DNA of 61,853 nt from NCBI GenBank assembly GCA_002102555.1, contig MCFL01000142.1:1-61853 (forward strand). Reading direction: 5' to 3'. How positions within the stretch are numbered: position 1 is the stretch's first letter; each line of letters starts with the position of its first letter. This DNA comes from Catenaria anguillulae PL171. Lineage: Eukaryota; Blastocladiomycota; Blastocladiomycetes; Blastocladiales; Catenariaceae. Under the pieces are notes generated by a model. It had not been told where the DNA came from and made no database searches. It saw nothing but the letters and a program-made list of their open reading frames with translations. Below, piece after piece: positions 22,693 to 31,793 of the stretch. A program made the translations under genes and the position numbers.

Positions 22693-24210
22693 TCACGCTT
22701 CTGGAGGTTGCAGCACGTCGACGCCCAACCACGGCCGCAATGCCTTGGGTACATAGACTGACCCATCCTCCCGCTGATGCTGCTCCAAAATGGCCACAAT
22801 GAGCCTTGGGATCGCTGCAGCGGTTCCATTCAGCGTGTACACGAAAGGCCTGGCCTCGCTACCAACGGCCTTGCCGGGCGCCTGCTCGGTTCGAATGCCC
22901 AGCCTGCGTGCTTGATAGTCCGTGCACGCCGACATGCTCGACACCTCACCCCACTCGCCAACACCGATTGCCCCGCGGCCGGGCATGTACGCCTCCATAT
23001 CGACCTTGCGCGCAGCCGCTGCGCCAAGCTCCTCGGTCGGCATGAGCAACACGCGCGCATGCAGTTCCAAGGCCTGCATCATGTCGCGCTGCACGCACAT
23101 GATGGCCTCCCACACGGCCTTGCTGGCCTCGGCCGTCGGCTCGGTCAGCGCAAACAGCTCGACCTTGGAAAACTGATGCACGCGATACAGCCCGCGCGTG
23201 TCTGCGCCCCTTGCGCCTGACTCGGCACGGAACGCGCGCCCAAATGCAACATACATCCGGGGCAGCGCGGCCCTTGGGATCTCGCTGTTGGCGTGCATGC
23301 CCGCCAATGGGATTTCGGCTGTGGCGGCGAGCACAAGGGCATCAGGTGAATCAGCAGCTGATGCGGCTTCGGCGTGGTGCACTACAGAGTAATTTTGCGT
23401 TTGGCGTGGGTCACGCGGGTGGAAGCCGCAGGCGGCCGAAACGGAGCGCTTGACAACGTCTGGCGGGGAGATGGGCGTGAAACCGTGACGAATGGCGATT
23501 TGCGTGGCGAGCTGCGCGAGGGCAAGTTCAAGAAGGGCACCGGCGTTCTTCAGGTAGTAAAAGGATGTGCCCGTGACTTTGGCACCGGCTGGAAGATCGA
23601 TCAGGTCAAGGTGGGTTGCGAGCGTGACATGGTCCTTCGGCGGGAAGGTGTGGGCAGGTTTGCTGCCAAGAAGATCGATCAGCTTGGCATTGGATTCGGG
23701 TCCAATAGGAACATCTGGTTCGGAAAAATTTGGAATGTGGACGGCTTCGGCATACAGGGCCGCTTCAACGTCGGCGACCTGTTTGGAGAGGTCCTTGACT
23801 TGAGCCTTGAGATCCGAGCCTTGATTCCGAAGGGAAGCCATAGCATCCTTATTGCCCTCTTTGGCCAAATGCTTGATTTCCTTGGCAACGTCGTTGGCCT
23901 GCTGCTGGAGGGATTGAAGCTGGAATTTGGTCTTGCCCCATTGAGCGTACAGTGCGGCGGTCTTGTGAGCGTCGACGCCAGTGGCATTACGCAGCTCGGC
24001 GTTGCGCTGGTACTTGTGCGGGTCGGCGGCAATGGCTTTGAGATTCAGAGAGGGCCGAGCAGGGATGTGCGTGGCCGAGTTTGCCACCCTGACTGGGCTA
24101 GATCTTGCGAGATGGACGGGAGCCGAGGTCGAGGTCGAATACCGAAGTGCCGCTGGGACACTGAGGCTTGAAGGCCTCAAGGCGGAGCAAGTGATCTTTG
24201 TTTGAATCAT
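22693..24210 (-). CDS. SARS2: Seryl-tRNA synthetase, mitochondrial type
   Basis: A single exon of 505 residues that charges tRNA-Ser. The first 50 residues are Arg/Ser/Ala-rich without acids, as expected for a mitochondrial targeting peptide. A tRNA-binding coiled-coil arm follows (LQSLQQQANDVAKEIKHLAK, LKAQVKDLSKQVADVEAALY). The class-II catalytic core then has motif 1 near LATQIAIRHGFTPISPPDVV, motif 2 FGRAFRAESGARGADTRGLY with YRVHQFSKVE, and motif 3 LNGTAAAIPRLIVAILEQHQ. The short ending EDGSVYVPKALRPWLG is typical of bacterial and mitochondrial enzymes and lacks a basic cytosolic extension. A long antisense open frame covers it and is a GC-bias shadow. Confidence 0.95.
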   Translation of the reverse strand: MIQTKITCSALRPSSLSVPAALRYSTSTSAPVHLARSSPVRVANSATHIPARPSLNLKAIAADPHKYQRNAELRNATGVDAHKTAALYAQWGKTKFQLQSLQQQANDVAKEIKHLAKEGNKDAMASLRNQGSDLKAQVKDLSKQVADVEAALYAEAVHIPNFSEPDVPIGPESNAKLIDLLGSKPAHTFPPKDHVTLATHLDLIDLPAGAKVTGTSFYYLKNAGALLELALAQLATQIAIRHGFTPISPPDVVKRSVSAACGFHPRDPRQTQNYSVVHHAEAASAADSPDALVLAATAEIPLAGMHANSEIPRAALPRMYVAFGRAFRAESGARGADTRGLYRVHQFSKVELFALTEPTAEASKAVWEAIMCVQRDMMQALELHARVLLMPTEELGAAAARKVDMEAYMPGRGAIGVGEWGEVSSMSACTDYQARRLGIRTEQAPGKAVGSEARPFVYTLNGTAAAIPRLIVAILEQHQREDGSVYVPKALRPWLGVDVLQPPEA

Positions 24211-24824
24211 GTTGAAGAATCAAGTGATTGCATAGAGTACTTTGCCGCAATCGGTATGGATGTATACATAAATATCCGACGACCAAACGTAAACGTTAAC
24301 GCTAACACACTCTCTCGTTGTGTCTCACGCGGTTCCATCGGCGGACTCCACGTCGTCACTTCATTGCGAAGATCATTCCCTGTGCAGAGCATAAGGAGTT
24401 GCCAGACAGGCGTCGCACCTGGTCCAGGGAGCTATTTACCAATTGAAATAAATATGGGCCTGCAGCAGAGAATCTTGAAGAAGTTGCACGTGACGACTCT
24501 TACGATCAAGCTTTGCCGCAGTTTAGTACTACCCCCTTCCCACGCGACTGCTGCGAACTCGAACGTGGGGCTGACGCGCGCCTTGCACGATTCTCGGGCA
24601 GAAGACAATAAACCTACACCTCTACCGAGGTCCTCTGCTTGCTTGGGAAAAGTGCGTAAGTACTGTGGGAACAGCTAAAAAGCTCATGGATCCCCAGTCT
24701 GCCACCGCGATTCCCACTTCCCACTTGCCATCGAGCCCGCCTGATCCTTCCCTACACTTTGACCTTAGACTTTCCATTCGTAGACTCCAAGCCTTCTTGC
24801 GTCTGTCACTTCTTTGGCCGTACC
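24211..24824. other. Intergenic region, no gene seen
   Basis: This lies between the start of the seryl-tRNA synthetase gene and the tyrosinase remnant. No motif, tRNA-like sequence or spliced frame could be supported. It should contain the promoter of the synthetase gene. Confidence 0.4.
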
Positions 24825-26041
24825 ATGTTTGACCGTCATCGCCTGCTTTCCGCTCGAGTTGTTGCGATTACCGCGAGCCTTTTGGCGTTTTGGATCCATT
24901 GGCCTCTCCCAACTCGAGCGCAATGGTCTTCAACACGAGAACCCGAGTAGTCCAGTAACTTACCAACTTGGGGCAGCGTCTGCTCTCAAGGTTATAGGTC
25001 CCGCCAAAGCTTTTCGACATTGACCTCGAGCGCGCGTCTGGACTTCGCAGAAGCATTTCTCAGGTGCGATATCATTCTGTGTATTTCCTGTGTGTGGCGA
25101 TGACGGTCTTACAAAACGTGCTTGGGTTGCAGTATGAAGCAATCAGGCTTTCTCGACCAGCTCGTCGTCAAGCACCTCAGTGTCCCGCATCGTAGTTCCT
25201 AGTTTCTTCCAGTACACCGAGCCATGCTTTACGAATTCGAAACGGAGTTGCTCAGCTTGTCCAACGGTCAACTGCAAGGGATTCCTTACTGGGATCCTTT
25301 GGAACCAGACCCTGAAATGCCGTTTTCAAGTTCTGTGTTTGGTCCCAATGGTCTTGCATCGATGCGTCAAGGCCCGTTGGGACCACCATTTCGAAGGTTG
25401 ACTGATGTTGACGGCGAGCTCGTGACAAGAAGCCCGAGTTGGGAACCTCAAGACGAATTTGCCCAGGTTCCGACTTATCAAATGATTGCACAAGTGCTGC
25501 AAAGTGCATCATCGTTCGGGTACAAGTCCAGTATGATCGAGATTGTGCCGCACGACAGCTCGACTTGCCACCCTCCAGCATGCGTCGCCGAGACGCTGTC
25601 CAGCACAACAAGACTGCGGCCGCAACAACAGCCAAGACCCGTCCAAAGTCGCACCCACACGCTCCGTTTCGCAAACTGGCCAGGTTGGACGATACCAAGT
25701 GGAAGATGTGGATGCCCAACATTTCGATGGAGGCCGTCAGGAAGGCGGAAGAGGGATATGACTACTTGGTTGACAAGACCAACGCGGCCATTCAAGAAGG
25801 AAAGATGAAGCTGCAAGATTTGAAGACCATCAACGAGTACTGGCATGCCCTGGCCAAGAATCGCACAGCCAGTAACGACGACTGCCAGGACACGGCCATT
25901 CCCGCCGTGAAAGCGCAAAGGTCACAATCGATGCAGCAGATGTCTGCCTCGTCCTCGGCCAATGTCATGGGAAGCGCAGGAGCTTGTGGCGTTGGCTTGG
26001 GTGCTCTAATGTTGTGGTTGCTTGTCAGTTTCTCTTTGTAG
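24825..26041 (+). pseudogene. Decayed tyrosinase-family paralogue
   Basis: A paralogue of the intact tyrosinase at 37.2-38.9 kb. A signal-peptide-like start (MFDRHRLLSARVVAITASLL, cut near PTRAQ) is followed by a stop, then the cognate of the intact copy's next segment (SFSTLTSSARLDFAEAFL). The CuA region reads HLSVPHRSS, stop, FLPVHRAMLYEFETELL; the intact copy has HGTSWFLPVHRAML, so TGG has become TAG. The middle part continues (SNGQLQGIPYWDPL, QGPLGPPFRRLTD) to MIEIVPH. The rest of the CuB site, with its HNxxH and HH residues, is missing, and a shifted frame resumes at the C-terminal domain (WKMWMPNISMEAVRKAEEGY) and the hydrophobic tail ending WLLVSFSL. It cannot make a two-copper site, so I call it a pseudogene. 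Confidence 0.82.
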
Positions 26042-26340
26042 CACTACAGTCCTTCCGTTTCCCCATTGAAATCTATCCACTTTTGTCTTTGCCTAACCCA
26101 TTTGACCACCACTCTACTCGACTGTCTTTCGCGAGCTTGCTGCTCAACTCACTCGATCTTCTTGCCACTCTCGAACATTGTTTTGGCCAGACTTTTGTTT
26201 TGGTCGTACTTGACTTTCTTGGTCTTAACTGGTCTATGCAATTCTGTGGGCACAGATTCATGATCATGCATATGCACGATGGAGCATGAGTAAACCGGCA
26301 ATATGGAGTCGAATCGACCGACCCAAGTGCTTCGCCTGAT

Positions 26341-28406
26341 TTACTTTGTCCCAAAAACAAGTGTAAACAACACTCCAATCAGCATCACGACGAAAGGGAA
26401 AAACCAATGAACTCCAGATGCCATCGGTATTGGCACCCCGGCCGCACGGCCAACGGGCCATTCTTGGCTTTGCTCTCTTCCCAACGAGTCCTGACTTGGC
26501 TCGTGCCTCACCTTGTCTCCCAAAACCTCTAAACTAGTACTCAGTGAATGTGACCCTGCCCCGCTTTCCACATCCCCAGCCTCGTCCTCATGTTGCTCGT
26601 GCAAGGCATCCATGCTTCGACTCCCATTTGCCGACGTCGCCGGCGAACGACTCCGCGCGACACCTCGGGCGCGACTTCGACTTCGGCTGTGTCCCGACGC
26701 TTGCATGCTCACAGGCAATTCAATCAGATCCTCCCCATCGTGTGCATCTCGCTTGTTTCCCACAACTCCATCGACCAGTCTCATGAGAGACCCGTGCAAG
26801 TGGCCCAGTCGAACACCGGCCATTTTGTCTGCGAATCCTGAAAATCCGAGCCACGAGCCCATTTGCGATCCCACAATGCCTGTTGGCGCGCCGAGGACCG
26901 AGGGGGCCATCTGGCGCGTGTCACTTGTGACGGATTTGGCGCGCGGTCGCGTAAATGTGGATAGCGGGCTTGAGACATTTGTAGGAACAGCAGACAGAGG
27001 TCCGACGGAACGACCACGGACGGATGGTGGTGGATGGTGTGGATGTGTATCGATGCGAAGCGATTGACGGCCGCGCGCCTGCGAGGTGTTCTCATGTTGA
27101 GGAAGACCTGTCATCTGTGCGGTTGGAGGACGGATCGAGTCTTGGACAGCAGCGGATGGCGAGGCGAGCTTCGTCCCTCGCAACCAGTGAGAGTCGGTGA
27201 TGAGGCCGACATCTGTACGTTGGGTCGGATTGCGAGCAAAGCATGCACGGAGCAGTTGGACAGATTCTGTAGACAGACGCAGGTCAGGGAGGACGGTGAA
27301 GGTACCGATTTCGAAGCAAACGCGACCATATACCCATCGATAGTGTTTTCGGGAGTCTAGGATTGGCCTGCCACACTGCCTGCCTCAACGACCTGAAGTC
27401 CTTACCATCGAACGGTAAGCTTGAAGTGAGCATTGTGTAAAGGACCACGCCCAAACTCCAAATGTCGGATTCCGGGCCATAAAATTCCCATCCAAAATGA
27501 ACCTCGGGCGAAGCAAAGGGCGGCGATCCGGCAAACGATTTGAGCGGCTGGGTCCACGAGTAGCGCACGGTAAGTCCGAAGTCACACAGGCGGATTTGCT
27601 TGCCGTCGTTGGTCAAGAGGACATTGTCAAGCTGATAAGTGATAGCAGCGCATGTGAATGGAGGTCCCGTGTTGCTGATTGAGAGGATGAGGGCACACCT
27701 TGATATCTCGATGAACCCACCCCTTCTCATGCAAGTACCCGACCGCACTCACGAGCTGCGCAAACAATGGCCGCGCATCTTCCTCCTTGTATGCGCCAAA
27801 TCCAGCCAGTTGCTTGTGCAAATCGCCTCTGGGCAAATACTCCATCACCATGTGTAAAACTGCCTCGGTTTCCACAACGTCAATCAATCGAATAATGTTG
27901 GGATGCGGTGGAATCAAATTGCGCAGAAACGAGCACTCGGCTGCAAAGTTTGTCGCTGGTTTTTTGCCATCCGCGAGTGCGCCATCGTTGCTGGATACTG
28001 GTGACGCCGCAGGCGAGCGCGATCGCTTGGCGATACGCAACTTATCGAGCGATTTGATGGCGACGCGCTCGTTGGTGCGCAGGCATTTGGCAGAGTAGAC
28101 AACGCCAAAGCTGCCGTTGCCGACGAGGCGGCGGATCTTGTACTCTGGAAGGCCGTCGAGGAAGGTGGGAACAATTACCTGTGGCTTTGTGGGGACCGAA
28201 GGCGCCAGACTGGGGTGGGAAGAGCAAGTGGAGGGTGGTTGGTCACACGAGGAGGAGGAAGAAGTTGCAGATTTGGCGGTGGTACAAAGGGTGGTATCCG
28301 AGGTTGCGAGCGAGCGAGGGTGGCCGAGTGGGCTGTACTGTTCAACGCTGCCCTTCTCAGGCTGATTCGGAAGATCGTTGTTCAAAGGGTGGATTGTGGT
28401 GGTCAT
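26341..28406 (-). CDS. Serine/threonine protein kinase with C-terminal membrane anchor
   Basis: The N-terminus is Ser/Pro-rich. The kinase domain has a Gly loop (LVGNGSFGVVYSAK), VAIKSLDKL Lys, catalytic loop VHRDIKLDNVLL (formed across an intron), a CDFG metal-binding motif, an ASPE in place of the usual APE, and DIWSLGVVLYTMLTSSLPF; it looks like a CAMK-group enzyme. A 50-base intron (GTAAGG to CCTAG) restores the last lobe, FARNPTQRTDVGLITDSHWL. A long Ser/Arg-rich disordered tail follows, with RSRSRARGVARSRSP, and the protein ends in one hydrophobic segment, WFFPFVVMLIGVLFTLVFG, and TK-stop. That is the layout of a tail-anchored protein, with the kinase facing the cytosol. The substrate is unknown. 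Start at 28406 chosen; the frame also has ATGs further upstream to 28529. Confidence 0.85.
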
Positions 28407-28749
28407 CACGGCGTCATGTAGCAAAGTCATCACATATCCAGGACGTAATTGCATTGACTGCCTTTTCCCAAAGATCCGCTGAGCATATCGCTTTACAAGC
28501 ACAAGTCTCAGCCGTACCGGTAGTTGCATGTGGGTTCAAGTTGCTGCGGACGCGACGGGTTTCCTCACTGCGAATCGACGACCTCGTTCTCCACCACAGC
28601 ACTCGAGTCGTGAATTCTTGTGAATTGCTAAATTCTTGACGGATGGAATGCAAGCTATATAGACTCTGCCATGGACACTTGAGGCACTTGGCCATTCTGC
28701 TCGATCCTCTCGTTGATCCTCTCTGAAACTCTCGTCCATCGTCAACAAC
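28407..28749. promoter_or_regulatory. Divergent promoter region
   Basis: A short region between the kinase gene and the secretory protein gene. Open frames here are shadows. A TATATAG-like sequence near 28654 lies about 95 bases before the plus-strand ATG. Confidence 0.4.
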
Positions 28750-30651
28750 ATGCAGCGCAATCATTTGGCACTTGGCGGGCGACTGAGTCGACCCATCGTC
28801 CGAACGGTCGCACTGGCTGGGCTGGCGGCTCTTTGCCTGACGGCACTCTGCACACACGCCCACGACCGTCACAGCCACGATCACGACCACGCCCATGGCG
28901 ACGGACACGATCCAAACAGTGCCGAGCACGCCACTTCGCGGCTCTGGGACCCGTCCAACCGAGGCTCGCTGATTGCGCTCGACTTGGACCTCTCAACCTT
29001 TACGGCACTGTACTACGACACCCTCACAGAGTCGATTCAGTCTTGGTCTGCTCCCGTGTGCCTGATTGACCGCGGGTCACGGCCGGACGCTCCCGGCTCG
29101 GACCAACATCGATTCCAACTCTGCCCACCTGATGAAAACGCCTCAAGCAACAGCGCCGGGTATGCCAGCATCGTCGATGGCGCAACGGGTGAACCCATCA
29201 ATAACCCGCGCAATGGGATCCGGACTTTTGCCCAACCAGGCGTCGGGCAAGTATACACGGACCTCCTGGCTGCGTTCGAGTCGCAGTCCGTTTTTGTCAA
29301 CAAATCATCATCACCGACAGCCAACGGCGCACCAGACCCGAGCCTTATCTCAATCAAACTGGCATCGCCAGTCAGCCGAACCGACCTCAAACACGCGGGC
29401 ATCGCCGACATCCGCAGCTTTTGGCGCCTAACGTCGACCCCATTGCACTCGCGCGACCTGCTCACGCCCACCCAAGTCCTGACCATTTACCTGGGCCTCA
29501 TCTTCCGGCACGTCTCTGGCCTCCTCTGGTCTGAATCCCACCTTCCAATCTCGTCCGCGCGCATTTCGGGCATTCTCCCCATCATTCCCGGCACCTGGCC
29601 CGCATACCAGTCATCGGGCCCAAACGATTCGTCGCCACTGTCGGCACTCCTGCGCGCGCTACCTGCATATGATTCGCATCCGCCGAGCGTGTTTCGCACG
29701 CTTGTGCGGCCCGTGGCGACAGTCCATGGCGCTCAGGTGGATCAGGTCGCAGAGTGTTTGCACAAGTCGCTCAAGGTGCTTGTGGTGCACAAAGACTCCA
29801 GAAATGTCGGGCAGGCGCAGGCGCAGTTGGTCAATGTCCCATTGTCGGATTTTGTGAGTGTCGAGCCCGTGCGGGTCAAGTCGGCGCTGGCGATGGATGT
29901 GGGCGTCGTCAAGACGCTAGTTGGCGAAAATGTGACGCATGTCATGTTGACAGGTGGCGGTTGGACGCAGCAGGACGGAGTGTCGCTGAACGATGCTGTG
30001 CCTCACGCCGACGTTTCTGTCGCTGGCACAGACGAGTGGACCCGTGTGCCATACTTGTCAGCGGCGGCCACCATTTTGGATCAACAATACTCGACGTGCT
30101 CGTGCGGCAAGCGGGACACGATGGTTGCCCGATGTGACTTGATTTCGGGCGCAGGCTCAGCGGCAACCAACGGGATGCCGCAGGTTGTTGCGGCATCGGC
30201 GCCACCGGCGGCTCCGCTCATGCTCGCGTCGGGCACCACGACGGATTATTATGCGCGACACTTTATAACTGGCAAATGGATCTACATTGGTCGGCATTTC
30301 AACTCGTCACCCATCCGTGTCCACGAGCGCGGATGGGATGTTGGCCGCGTTTCCAACGGCGCGTGTGTTCCGCGTGCGGACCCGCGCGATTTGCAGCAGC
30401 GCAAGCACATTTCAAAACACCGAGTGCATTTGGGGTTGCCGCCCGCTTGGGCGCAGATTGTGTGCTTGAACCCGTATCATGTTCCAGGGCGCGTGAGGCG
30501 GCTGGGCGAGAATGGGGTCGAGTTGGCCGTGGTTGAGTGGTGGGTTGTGGATAAGCGGTGGTTTGCACCAGATTTGGGTAAGGAAGAGGGCGGCGGCAGC
30601 GGCAAGCGGAATGCAAAGGCCAAGGGCAAGGGCAAGGGCAAGAGCAAGTAG
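28750..30651 (+). CDS. Secretory-pathway protein of unknown function with His-rich N-terminus
   Basis: An uninterrupted 633-residue frame. A signal peptide (residues about 18-35, TVALAGLAALCLTALC) is followed directly by a striking His/Asp-rich segment (HDRHSHDHDHAHGDGHD), likely metal-binding. Next comes SLIALDLDLSTFTALYYDT. A later stretch reads VTHVMLTGGG. These two recall the phosphate-1 and adenosine loops of actin/Hsp70-fold ATPases, and secreted fungal proteins with a degenerate fold of this kind are known; the link is tentative. Two Cys-containing stretches (YSTCSCGKRD, GACVPRADP) lie towards the C-terminus, and the protein ends in Lys/Gly-rich repeats (AKGKGKGKSK). No catalytic residues can be named. 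No membrane segment other than the signal. Confidence 0.75.
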   Translation: MQRNHLALGGRLSRPIVRTVALAGLAALCLTALCTHAHDRHSHDHDHAHGDGHDPNSAEHATSRLWDPSNRGSLIALDLDLSTFTALYYDTLTESIQSWSAPVCLIDRGSRPDAPGSDQHRFQLCPPDENASSNSAGYASIVDGATGEPINNPRNGIRTFAQPGVGQVYTDLLAAFESQSVFVNKSSSPTANGAPDPSLISIKLASPVSRTDLKHAGIADIRSFWRLTSTPLHSRDLLTPTQVLTIYLGLIFRHVSGLLWSESHLPISSARISGILPIIPGTWPAYQSSGPNDSSPLSALLRALPAYDSHPPSVFRTLVRPVATVHGAQVDQVAECLHKSLKVLVVHKDSRNVGQAQAQLVNVPLSDFVSVEPVRVKSALAMDVGVVKTLVGENVTHVMLTGGGWTQQDGVSLNDAVPHADVSVAGTDEWTRVPYLSAAATILDQQYSTCSCGKRDTMVARCDLISGAGSAATNGMPQVVAASAPPAAPLMLASGTTTDYYARHFITGKWIYIGRHFNSSPIRVHERGWDVGRVSNGACVPRADPRDLQQRKHISKHRVHLGLPPAWAQIVCLNPYHVPGRVRRLGENGVELAVVEWWVVDKRWFAPDLGKEEGGGSGKRNAKAKGKGKGKSK

Positions 30652-30717
30652 TATGAAGTGTGCAGTATTGGAATAAGTATCTGGCGCAATGAATATACTA
30701 TTGACGGAGATAGATGA

Positions 30718-31352
30718 TCAATAGCCAAGCTCTTGCAAGAAGGCGATCGAGCAGCGTTTGGCTTGTTCGAAATTGACTTGGAAACCCTCCATGCCGCCGT
30801 AGTACGGGTCCTTGATAATCAGTTGCTTTTGCGGATCATATTCGCCAAACATGCGCACCACGGCCTTTGAAGATTTGGGCTGGATACGCTTGAGGTTGGC
30901 GAGATTTTCACGGTCCATGCTATGCCGGCGGCACAAGCGTTACCGGAGTGAGCATGTGAATGACAAGGGAACGGAACCAGCAGACCAGCATGAATGGGAG
31001 GAAAGCACATACCAAAAGATGTAATCAAATTGGTCAAAGTCGGCTTTGGACACTTGGCGAGCCGTGTGCTTGACGGGCACACCGTTTGCGAGACAAGTTT
31101 CGACCGAGCGTTCGTCGGGCGTGGAGCCAATGTGGTAGGCGGCGGTGCCCGCAGAGTCGATGCGCGGGAAATGGTCGGTGAGGCCCTTTTCACGGACCTG
31201 TGCAACAGCATCTTGGATTAGAGCTATGGTCTGGCAGCCATTCTTGGACGCGTGATGTGGCGGAGGGAGAGCACAGACCATGTGGGCAAAGACGGCCTCG
31301 CACATGGGCGAGCGACAGATGTTGCCGAGGCAGACAAAGAGGACAGAGGGCA
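30718..31352 (-). CDS. LTP1: Low-molecular-weight protein tyrosine phosphatase
   Basis: Three exons. The first starts MPSVLFVCLGNICRSPMCEA, containing the CX5R catalytic loop CLGNICRS. The second has GLTDHFPRIDSAGTAAYHIG and GVPVKHTARQVSKADF; the third has MDRENLANLKRI and the invariant DPYYGG, whose Asp is the general acid. Introns run from GTCTGT to TTGCACAG and from GTATGTG to GGCATAG. Length and order match the yeast Ltp1/human ACP1 family. It acts in the cytosol on phosphotyrosine and small phosphate esters. The frame extends about ten codons upstream of the chosen ATG. It lies tail to tail with the gene before it. Confidence 0.95.
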
Positions 31353-31793
31353 TTTCGCGGAGTCGCTGACGCAGAAGAAGCAAGGCGGATAGGTAGATGG
31401 ATATGAAGAAGGCAGACGTTGACGCTGTCTGGGCAACTCGATGGCTCGATGCATAGTTGCAGTTGGATCGGCAAGACAGTGCCCGTGGCCCGTGGGCGTG
31501 CCAAAGGCGCGGCGAGTTGCCGGCGCTGCTGGTGCTGGCACGCGGCCAGAAGAAGACAAGGTATTTATGTAATGTTGATATGCACTCGATGAAATCTGCT
31601 GTGCGACCCGTCTACTTCCTCTTGCTCGTGAATTCGTAGTGAAACTCGTGCTTCACTGCCGATTCCTGCCTTCAAGAACGCCAACCGCCGGCAGCAGGCG
31701 CCAAGTCAATGGATTCAGCTGAATAGTGTACATCTACATTCCACGGACCGGAAGCTGTGTCTGTGCACCTATGCTCAGCGTTCCATTTTGAAA
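31353..31793. promoter_or_regulatory. Divergent promoter region of LTP1 and PLD
   Basis: This region lies between two divergent start codons. No additional gene is supported; open frames on the minus strand are extensions or shadows of the phosphatase gene. Confidence 0.4.

Noticed and set aside
23374-24171. A 265-residue plus-strand frame opposite the seryl-tRNA synthetase gene
   Set aside because: It is exactly antisense to a well-supported single-exon gene, has no motif, and long antisense frames are expected at this GC content.
24825-26041. TAG read as Trp (alternative genetic code) in the tyrosinase copy
   Set aside because: Myosin and NSUN genes in the same window end with TAG, and other Trp codons are TGG; a mutation explains it better.
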